Part shown: one piece after another, positions 6,243 to 12,818 of the stretch
Position numbering within the stretch: the stretch's first letter is position 1
How the letters are laid out: the number at the start of each line of letters is the position of its first letter
Assembly (NCBI GenBank): GCA_903842755.1
Contig: CAIMNF010000028.1
Coordinates: forward strand, 1-14,046
DNA from: Oligoflexia bacterium
GTDB lineage: Bacteria; Bdellovibrionota; UBA1018; CAIMNF01
Reading direction: 5' to 3'
Length of the DNA stretch: 14,046 nt
Position numbers and translations under genes: made by a program
The notes under the pieces: model-generated
The model's database searches: none
Seen by the model: only the letters and a program-made list of their open reading frames with translations
Told to the model about the DNA's origin: nothing

Positions 6243-8903
6243 ATGAAATTCAATGCCGTCACAGGTAAAGACCTCCAAACACTCCCTAAAACCTTAGAAT
6301 TCGCAGAAATGGAAGCGCGCTTAAGCGCCCAATGGGCAAAAGAAAAACTGTACGAGTTTGACGAAAATTCGCCGAAAGAGGTCTTTGCGATCGATACTCC
6401 TCCGCCGACCGTGTCCGGTTCTTTACACGTGGGTCATATTTTTAGTTACACCCAAACTGATATTCAAGCCCGCTACCAACGCATGAAGGGCAAGAACGTG
6501 TTTTACCCCATGGGCTGGGATGATAATGGCTTGCCGACGGAAAGACGCGTGCAAAACTATTTTCATATTCGGTGCGAAGCCACCGCGCCTTATGAGCCGG
6601 AATTAAATTTGCCTCCCATTTTATCTGTGATGTCCGATAAAGAGCTGCAAGAAAAGAAAATCCCGCAGAAAAACTTATCGCGCAAAAATTTTATCGAACA
6701 CTGCCATAAACTCACCGTCGAGGACGAAAAGGTCTTTAAGCAAATTATGACTCGGATGGGATGGTCCGTGGATTGGCGGATGGAATATGCTACGATCGAT
6801 GATCACTCCCGAAAAATTGCGCAATTGAGTTTCTTGGACCTTCACCAAAAGCAGGAACTCTATCAGGTGGAGGCTCCTACCCTTTGGGATACGGATTTTC
6901 AAACCGCTGTCGCTCAGGCCGAACTGGAGGACCGCGAAATACCCGGCGCGTTTCATGATATTCGATTTGAAGTCGAAGGGGGCGGTTCGTTTGTGATTGC
7001 AACCACCAGGCCGGAACTTTTAGCCGCTTGTGTAGGGATTACTGCCCATCCCGACGATGTACGCTACCAAAAATGGATCGGGAAATATGCAGTGAGTCCC
7101 ATTTTTGGGGTGCGTGTGCCTATTTTTGCCAGTGAACTGGTCAATCCGGAAAAAGGAACAGGGATTCTGATGGTGTGTACGTTTGGCGATCAAACGGACG
7201 TGCTTTGGTGGCGGGAACAAAAGTTGCCTCTCCGCCAAATTGTCGGCCGCGATGGGCGAATGCAGGCGATTGTGTTTGATGCGACGGGAAGTTTTCCAAG
7301 TATTCAGCCGGACGCTGCAAACCAAGCGTATGCCGCGCTTCAGGGGAAGACCATTAAGCAAGCGCAAAAAATTATGGTGGAGCAGCTCTTGGCTGCTGCA
7401 GTTTTGGTGAATCCACCAAAACCCATTTCCCACGCCGTTAAATTTTATGAGAAAGGGGATCGTCCCGTAGAGATCCTAACCACACGCCAGTGGTTTGTAC
7501 GGTTGTTAGATAAAAAAGAAAAGCTAATCGAATACGGCAAAAAAATTAAATGGCACCCCGAATTTATGGAGGCCCGTTACCGGAACTGGACCGAAAATTT
7601 AGGCATTGATTGGTGCATTAGCCGGCAGCGATTTTTTGGGGTGAGTATTCCCGTTTGGTATCGGATCGATGCTCAGGGACGGATTCAGCACGATCAACCC
7701 ATCGTAGCAGGTAAGGAGCTATTGCCAGTGGATCCGATGTCGGATGTTCCGCCGGGTTATGTGGAGTCGCAACGGGGCAAGCCAAATGGGTTTATCGGCG
7801 AATCGGACGTGTTTGATACTTGGTTTACTAGCTCGCTTACGCCGCAGTTGGCCTCGCACTGGGAATTAAACCCGGCCCGGCATAAAAAATTATTCCCGAT
7901 GACTATGCGTCCGCAGGCGCACGAAATTATCCGGACGTGGGCTTTTTACACGATTGCGAAATCGTATTTGCATGAGGTAAGTATCCCGTGGAAAAACATC
8001 GCCATCTCCGGCTGGGTACTGGACCCAGACCGGAAAAAAATGTCCAAATCCAAAGGAAACGTGGTGACCCCTGCCCAGTTTATTGAGGAACAAGGTGCCG
8101 ATGCGGTTCGCTATTGGACCGGCCTTGCCCGCTATGGAGTGGATACGGCTTTTGATCCTAATATTATGAAAATTGGTCGTCGACTGGTGACCAAGATTTT
8201 TAACGCGTCCAAATTTGTGCTTCAAAATAGCGCTGCCGCGGGCGAAATTACGGAGCCCTTAGATTTAGCTTTTTTAGCAAAGCTAAAACATTTGGCAGTG
8301 CAAGCCGATCGCCATTTTGAGCAGTTCGAATCGGCACAAGCTCTCCAAGAGACAGAAAAGTTTTTTTGGTCGCATTTTACAGACTCTTACCTAGAGCTGG
8401 TGAAGGGCCGTACCTGGACGGCTCCCGGTGCAGGTCTAACGTCCGAGCAAGAAAAAGCGAAGTCTTCGGCTGTGTTTGCCACGCGCTTTGCACTGAAAGA
8501 ATTTTTAAAACTGTTTGCACCGTTTGTGCCGTACACGACGGATGAAGTGTGGCGCTGGGCATTTCAGGAAGAAGCGGTGAGTGTTCATTCAACTGCATTT
8601 CCAACTGCCGCCGATTTTGAGGGTATCCCCGATGGAAATCCCGAAGCATTCGATGTAGCCATGGCCGTTCAAGCCGCAATCAACCAACAAAAAACGCTTG
8701 CAAAGGTTTCCATTGCCCGACCGATTGTAAAATTAAAAATTAAAGCGCATCCGGAAAGTTTAAAATGGTTTGAGCTTGTGCAGAAAGATGTGTTCGCTGC
8801 GACTAAAACTGAAAAAGCGGATTGCAATGCGAACGAAAGTCTGGAGCGCCTGCAAGTAGAAGTTTCAGATGTGGAATATGGGCCGGATGCGGTAAAAGGC
8901 TAA
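6243..8903 (+). CDS. valS: Valyl-tRNA synthetase, type 2
   Basis: Class I synthetase that charges tRNA-Val, 886 aa. The HIGH-type signature is HVGH (62-65) within PPPTVSGSLHVGH, and the KMSKS loop is exact (Lys599-Ser603). The sequence MGWDDNGLPTERR after the first signature is characteristic of the archaeal-like ValRS type 2 group found in some bacteria (Rickettsia, actinobacteria), instead of the common bacterial GTDHAGIATQ. The CP1 editing domain is present (IATTRPE, then GTGILMVCTFGDQTD). An anticodon-binding domain follows KMSKS, with motifs such as FKLFAPFVPYTTDEVW-like LFAPFVPYTTDEVW. The end lacks the long coiled-coil arm typical of Escherichia coli-type ValRS. No Shine-Dalgarno sequence precedes the ATG. 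It converges on the transpeptidase-like gene with 18 bp between the stops and no obvious terminator. Confidence 0.96.
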   Translation: MKFNAVTGKDLQTLPKTLEFAEMEARLSAQWAKEKLYEFDENSPKEVFAIDTPPPTVSGSLHVGHIFSYTQTDIQARYQRMKGKNVFYPMGWDDNGLPTERRVQNYFHIRCEATAPYEPELNLPPILSVMSDKELQEKKIPQKNLSRKNFIEHCHKLTVEDEKVFKQIMTRMGWSVDWRMEYATIDDHSRKIAQLSFLDLHQKQELYQVEAPTLWDTDFQTAVAQAELEDREIPGAFHDIRFEVEGGGSFVIATTRPELLAACVGITAHPDDVRYQKWIGKYAVSPIFGVRVPIFASELVNPEKGTGILMVCTFGDQTDVLWWREQKLPLRQIVGRDGRMQAIVFDATGSFPSIQPDAANQAYAALQGKTIKQAQKIMVEQLLAAAVLVNPPKPISHAVKFYEKGDRPVEILTTRQWFVRLLDKKEKLIEYGKKIKWHPEFMEARYRNWTENLGIDWCISRQRFFGVSIPVWYRIDAQGRIQHDQPIVAGKELLPVDPMSDVPPGYVESQRGKPNGFIGESDVFDTWFTSSLTPQLASHWELNPARHKKLFPMTMRPQAHEIIRTWAFYTIAKSYLHEVSIPWKNIAISGWVLDPDRKKMSKSKGNVVTPAQFIEEQGADAVRYWTGLARYGVDTAFDPNIMKIGRRLVTKIFNASKFVLQNSAAAGEITEPLDLAFLAKLKHLAVQADRHFEQFESAQALQETEKFFWSHFTDSYLELVKGRTWTAPGAGLTSEQEKAKSSAVFATRFALKEFLKLFAPFVPYTTDEVWRWAFQEEAVSVHSTAFPTAADFEGIPDGNPEAFDVAMAVQAAINQQKTLAKVSIARPIVKLKIKAHPESLKWFELVQKDVFAATKTEKADCNANESLERLQVEVSDVEYGPDAVKG

Positions 8904-8921
8904 TTTTCGCTTCTTGATGAA

Positions 8922-10709
8922 TTAAATTCCCCCGCTGTCTTCGGTTTCTTTACCACTATAAACAAAGACGGTTGATCCGCCTGCCAGGGTCTTTTTGATT
9001 TCTTCGTCTAAAGGTTTTCCATCTGCATTTGCAGCAATAAACGGAGAAGAGGGAACCGGCGGAACACCGATGCAGCCAAAAGTGTATGGTATGTAACCTA
9101 CATATTGCACTGGCGATGCTTTTTTGAGCTGGTCAAACGTTGGGTTGGGAAACGGATCAGGGGCCTTGAATAGGGCGTCTGTAAAGCGCTGATCTGGGAT
9201 ATCCATTCCTTCTTGATGGAAATAGATTTTGCGCTGATCGGTATTGCTGTTATTTTTGTCCACACCTTTTAGGGTAAAAGCGCTGGCTAGGTCAGTTTGC
9301 GGGGTACCACCGGTAACAAATGTTCCATCCGGAGTAGCATCGGAACCTACTTTATTAGAGACGGGGGGATTGCTGCCATCGCTTGCGGGCTTGCCATTGG
9401 GATATTTTCCATTTACTTTTCCATCGCCGGTTGCAACCCAAGTGTTAAAAAGAGTTTTATTTTGGTCGAGATCAAACACAAATAAACGTCTGGAATTAAA
9501 CGGAAGGGTTAAATCCACCACAGTGAGTAAATTGGTTTTTTTTGCTTTTTGATCCTCTTTTAAGCTTTGGTAACTTTTGTATGCTTTTTGAAAAGCCGTC
9601 GGATTTACAAATTGGCAATGGTCCAGGAGGTTCTCTTCTTTTGCTTTTGCTAAAGATGCCGCAAGTAACGCCGGATCGTTTTTAAAAGCGGTTTTAGCCG
9701 CAGCTAAAAGTTGATCGACGGCACTTTGCTCCTTGCCGGTGATCGCTAACTGATTCTTAAACGAGTCCAGCGCGGCTTGGTCATGCGTAAAATTCTTAGA
9801 AATTTCTACGCAAGTTGCGTATTCATAACCTTCCGCGCAACGTTGTAGCTTGGCGGTCCAGGCCTCAAGTGCAGCCGCAATTTTTTGATCTTGAGTTAAA
9901 CTGTCTTCCGTATGGCACATCGGGGATTGTTCAAATTGTTTTTTAAGTGCGTCGTAAACCTGTTGTTCCGATTTCGATAAAAGATTTTTTACGACGGAGG
10001 GTAGTGGCTGAGTGGGGTCTTTTTTGCAGTCGGCTACAGGAGTCGTCTTTTTCTCTTCGGTGGGCTTTGGTTTCGAGGCAATGATTGGCGCTTTTTTGGG
10101 CGACTTTTCAAGTTCTGTTTCCTTTTGCTTTAGTCTTTTGCAAAGCGAGGAGATCTGTTTTTTTTCGCTGCTGCAAACCGAGTCAATTAATTTTAGCGTA
10201 GCCGCTAAGCTTGATTTTTGAGTGTCATTAAAAGCTTGGATGTAGTGATAGGAGCCGCCTTGGTCTTCGAATTTTTCCTCACATTGTTTGTAGGAATTGA
10301 TCCGTTGATCGTGGGTCTTGTTCGCAACGCAAATCCCTTCGCCAAAAAAGACGGGGTTACAATATAAATCGGTTTTTTCACTGCATTTGTTTTGATAATC
10401 CGAGTTGCTCTGCGCAGGATTTTTGCAAAATCCGTCTTCGTCAATCAGCGATGGCCAGCCCCCATAAAAACAGTTTGAATTCGCCGGAAACGCAAAGGCA
10501 GAATTCATCAAGCTCACGGAGGGAGACTTTTGCGAGGCAAAATTTTCAGAGTTTTCCAGCCCCTTTACTACCTTTTTTGCAGCTTCTAGCCACTCTTCTT
10601 TTTGTTCAAGGGGGCGGTCTGCAGGTAGAACGAAGGCCACGGCACCGTTGATGAAAAAATAGCTACTGAAACTTACGATCAAAATGGAGATTTTTAATTT
10701 ACACTTCAT
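8922..10709 (-). CDS. Secreted Cys-rich protein with C-terminal YkuD_2-like L,D-transpeptidase domain
   Basis: A 595-aa exported protein with a signal peptide at residues 1 to about 25 (ILIVSFSSYFFINGAVA). Residues about 78-150 are Cys-rich (NCFYGGWPSL, GFCKNP, LYCNPVFFGEGIC, KQCEEKF), a pattern I recall from Bdellovibrio envelope proteins. A Lys/Pro-rich, helical middle follows. From about residue 395, TVVDLTLPFNSRRLFVFDL begins a murein L,D-transpeptidase-like fold. His498 (IYFHQEGM) and Cys546 (YTFGCIGVPP) fit the catalytic His and Cys of the family, with TFGC in place of the usual S-x-G-C. Such enzymes cross-link peptidoglycan or attach proteins or D-amino acids to it in the periplasm. 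There are 14 Cys after the signal peptide, an even number suited to disulfides. It lies 53 bp downstream of rimI on the same strand. Family assignment is good; the exact reaction is open. Confidence 0.83.
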   Translation of the reverse strand: MKCKLKISILIVSFSSYFFINGAVAFVLPADRPLEQKEEWLEAAKKVVKGLENSENFASQKSPSVSLMNSAFAFPANSNCFYGGWPSLIDEDGFCKNPAQSNSDYQNKCSEKTDLYCNPVFFGEGICVANKTHDQRINSYKQCEEKFEDQGGSYHYIQAFNDTQKSSLAATLKLIDSVCSSEKKQISSLCKRLKQKETELEKSPKKAPIIASKPKPTEEKKTTPVADCKKDPTQPLPSVVKNLLSKSEQQVYDALKKQFEQSPMCHTEDSLTQDQKIAAALEAWTAKLQRCAEGYEYATCVEISKNFTHDQAALDSFKNQLAITGKEQSAVDQLLAAAKTAFKNDPALLAASLAKAKEENLLDHCQFVNPTAFQKAYKSYQSLKEDQKAKKTNLLTVVDLTLPFNSRRLFVFDLDQNKTLFNTWVATGDGKVNGKYPNGKPASDGSNPPVSNKVGSDATPDGTFVTGGTPQTDLASAFTLKGVDKNNSNTDQRKIYFHQEGMDIPDQRFTDALFKAPDPFPNPTFDQLKKASPVQYVGYIPYTFGCIGVPPVPSSPFIAANADGKPLDEEIKKTLAGGSTVFVYSGKETEDSGGI

Positions 10710-10762
10710 ACAGTGGTAGATTAACTCAAAACCTTAAAATGTTCCTGTGATGAAAAATTGAC

Positions 10763-11284
10763 TTAGTGTACTTTTGGAGAGAGGTCGCTGGTTTGGACTT
10801 CCATCGTGATCGCGCTTTCGCCGTTGCTGTAAAAATTTTTCCGGGTTCCCGTCACTTTAAAACCGGCTCGCGCATACAGCGTTCTAGCCGAGGCATTACT
10901 TTCCCTGACTTCGAGCGAGATTTTAGGAATTTCATCCCGAACAATTTCCCGGATCATTCCTTGCAATAGTTTTGATCCAAAACCTAAGCCGCGCCAGTCG
11001 GGATGAACACACAGGTTTAATAGCGACGCTCCCTCGGCTTGAATCCAATAGACCACATACCCCAGAACAAGGGTATCCGTTTCATCGTCCGTCAAAACTA
11101 AAAGCCGGGCGTAGGCCTTGTTCAGTTCCGCTTCAAAGTGACTTTTAGTCCAGGGAGTATAACCGGGGCTTGCGTAGCAAAGTTGTTCGATTACCAGGAC
11201 TTGGCTTAAGTCTTCGGGGCAAAGGGGGCGCAAGCTTACGGTTGAAGGTCCGGTCATTGGCCCAGGGTACCGATCTGTGGCCAT
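10763..11284 (-). CDS. rimI: RimI-like GNAT N-acetyltransferase
   Basis: A 173-aa GNAT acetyltransferase close to RimI, which acetylates the N-terminal Ala of ribosomal protein S18 using acetyl-CoA. Motif A is LNLCVHPDWRGLGFGSKLL, with the acetyl-CoA pyrophosphate-binding loop Arg98-G-L-G-F-Gly103. The later block SLEVRESNASARTLYARAGF and the ending GTRKNFYSNGESAITM are the typical RimI tail. It is somewhat longer than the roughly 150-aa standard. The first nine residues may not be translated, because Met10 (base 11257) is an alternative start and neither ATG has a clear Shine-Dalgarno sequence. It diverges from the HD phosphohydrolase gene across 37 bp and precedes the transpeptidase-like gene. 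RimI specificity is by resemblance; another protein N-acetyltransferase is possible. Confidence 0.85.
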   Translation of the reverse strand: MATDRYPGPMTGPSTVSLRPLCPEDLSQVLVIEQLCYASPGYTPWTKSHFEAELNKAYARLLVLTDDETDTLVLGYVVYWIQAEGASLLNLCVHPDWRGLGFGSKLLQGMIREIVRDEIPKISLEVRESNASARTLYARAGFKVTGTRKNFYSNGESAITMEVQTSDLSPKVH

Positions 11285-11285
11285 T

Positions 11286-11314
11286 TTGCAAGTGATCTTA
11301 AGTTAGTGTAGTGT
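11286..11314 (+). promoter_or_regulatory. Candidate promoter of the HD phosphohydrolase gene
   Basis: TTGCAA (11286-11291), a 17-bp spacer and TAGTGT (11309-11314) lie 7 nt before the ATG at 11322. An overlapping TGTAAT (11312-11317) is a closer -10 match but would sit only 4 nt from the ATG. The match is weak, and no Shine-Dalgarno sequence is seen. Confidence 0.3.
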
Positions 11315-11321
11315 AATAAAG

Positions 11322-12740
11322 ATGAAACGTGGCGTATTGTACGACGTCCTTTATGGATTCGTTCCGGTGACCGAGTGGGAAGAGAAAATCATCAATTCGC
11401 CGTTTTTTCAGCGTCTACGGTGGATTAAGCAACTGAGTTTTGCGAATTATATTTTTCCGGGTGCGGAACACAATCGTTTTGGTCACACCATTGGCGTCAT
11501 GCATTCAATGGATCAAATGTTACGCGCCTTGGGTATCGCGGTGCCGGATGCAGAGCTGTTTGATCGGAAGGCCACTTCCGCCCAAGCCATGTTGCATAAA
11601 AGTCTTCGAATTTCAGCGCTCATGCACGACATTGGGACTTTTCCGTTTAGCCATACGGTAGAATACGGCTACATTCGTCATGGAATTGACGAACGACGCC
11701 CACGTGCGCGAAGTAAAAACCTGGTGAACAATCACGAGCATCTCGGTGCGTTCATTATTAAAAATACCGATTATGACGGCGGAATTACTCAAATTTTAGA
11801 AGAGTACGGTTTTGACGTTAAAATGATCTCTAAAATCATTAAAGGGGACTCGCCCTACGCGATCGCGAATCAACTGATGCATTCCGATTTAGACGCGGAC
11901 CGGATGGATTATTTGCTCCGAGATTCGTATTACACGGGCATTAAATATGGCTTGTTTGACCGCGATTATATCATGGCTAATTTAGCGACGTTTGATCTCG
12001 GGAAGGGGCAAATGGGGTTTGGGGTGCGTGACAATGCGATGCGCGCGGTCGAGGATTTTTTGATTTCCCGCTTTAATTGGTATTCGCAAGTGGTTAAAAA
12101 TCCGGGATCGGCAAAGTTTGATGTGATTTCCACTTATGTCGCCGAACAGTTTTTAAATCACGATTTGATTCACCAATACCACGATTTATTTACGATGATT
12201 GAAGAGCAAGATGAGCGGTTTTTTTGGTGGAACGATGTTTATTTTATTAATCGGTGCCAAGAGGTGCGGTTTCAGCGAAAAATTAAGGATCATAAAACAG
12301 AAGAATTGATCAAGATGTTACTGTTTAGAATTGCGCCAAAGACCGTGCATCACCCAGAATTCGCCCATAAAATTTTAGAAAGCACCGGAAGTGTCGCCGA
12401 GCGAGAAAAACGGATTAAGCGCATTCGGGCCATTGTGAAAAGCTTTGAAGAAGCGATTGAAACCTATGGCACGGGAAAAGAATGGATCTTGGCCGATATT
12501 CCAGAAAAAGACATTTCCTTCACGGCATCCAAGGAAAAGTTAACCCGGCAAAGTAAGGGCGGGCCTTTGTATTTAGAGCAGGAGCCGATTAAAATTCTAA
12601 GTCGGAAGTCGGGCCCAAAGTTACTGGTGGAAATAGACAATTCCATTGTCCGAAGGCTTGCCGGTTACATTAATTTTGTGCCAAGTGTTTATGCTAATGA
12701 TGCGGCGTTAAAACTGCTAAAAGCAAAAAAGATGGTGTGA
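11322..12740 (+). CDS. HD-superfamily phosphohydrolase (YwfO/SAMHD1-like)
   Basis: A 472-aa cytoplasmic metal-dependent phosphohydrolase. The N-terminus (GFVPVTEWEEKIINSPFFQRL) and HNRFGHTIGVMHS give the first metal His55. The HD pair is His102-Asp103 in ALMHDIGTFPFSH, NNHEHLG follows, and the closing Asp sits in HSDLDADRMDYLLRDS (Asp189 or Asp191). This order is that of the dGTPase/SAMHD1-related HD proteins such as Bacillus YwfO, which hydrolyse deoxynucleoside triphosphates; the substrate here is not determined. The C-terminal 200 residues are rich in charged helices (EREKRIKRIRAI) and less conserved. An alternative is an HD enzyme acting on another phosphorylated nucleotide. It diverges from rimI, and 78 bp separate it from the next gene. 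Confidence 0.88.
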   Translation: MKRGVLYDVLYGFVPVTEWEEKIINSPFFQRLRWIKQLSFANYIFPGAEHNRFGHTIGVMHSMDQMLRALGIAVPDAELFDRKATSAQAMLHKSLRISALMHDIGTFPFSHTVEYGYIRHGIDERRPRARSKNLVNNHEHLGAFIIKNTDYDGGITQILEEYGFDVKMISKIIKGDSPYAIANQLMHSDLDADRMDYLLRDSYYTGIKYGLFDRDYIMANLATFDLGKGQMGFGVRDNAMRAVEDFLISRFNWYSQVVKNPGSAKFDVISTYVAEQFLNHDLIHQYHDLFTMIEEQDERFFWWNDVYFINRCQEVRFQRKIKDHKTEELIKMLLFRIAPKTVHHPEFAHKILESTGSVAEREKRIKRIRAIVKSFEEAIETYGTGKEWILADIPEKDISFTASKEKLTRQSKGGPLYLEQEPIKILSRKSGPKLLVEIDNSIVRRLAGYINFVPSVYANDAALKLLKAKKMV

Positions 12741-12751
12741 GTCGCTTTTAG

Positions 12752-12770
12752 CAATAACTTGAAATTATTG
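12752..12770 (+). other. Weak AT-rich inverted repeat after the HD gene
   Basis: CAATAA and TTATTG are perfect 6-bp arms around a 7-nt loop, 12 nt past the HD stop. The stem is AT-rich and no run of T follows directly, so it is a poor intrinsic terminator; it could be a mild transcription barrier or chance. Confidence 0.2.
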
Positions 12771-12787
12771 TCAAAATTCCTTTTAAA
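12759..12787 (+). promoter_or_regulatory. Candidate promoter of the anchored propeller gene
   Basis: TTGAAA (12759-12764), a 17-bp spacer and TTTAAA (12782-12787) would start transcription near 12794, about 25 nt before the ATG at 12819. The AGGA at 12811-12814, inside a three-codon frame ATGAGGAAATAA (12808-12819), is the likely ribosome-binding site. Confidence 0.3.
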
Positions 12788-12818
12788 GGTTTTCTCTGGT
12801 CAAACCGATGAGGAAATA

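Noticed and set aside
7020..7433. 137-aa minus-strand open frame within valS
   Set aside because: It covers the conserved editing domain of valS on the opposite strand; a shadow of that coding sequence.
7890..8225. 111-aa minus-strand open frame within valS
   Set aside because: Antisense to the region containing the exact KMSKS loop; no independent coding signal.
8904..8921. Bidirectional terminator between valS and the transpeptidase-like gene
   Set aside because: Only 18 bp separate the stops and I found no convincing GC-rich hairpin there.
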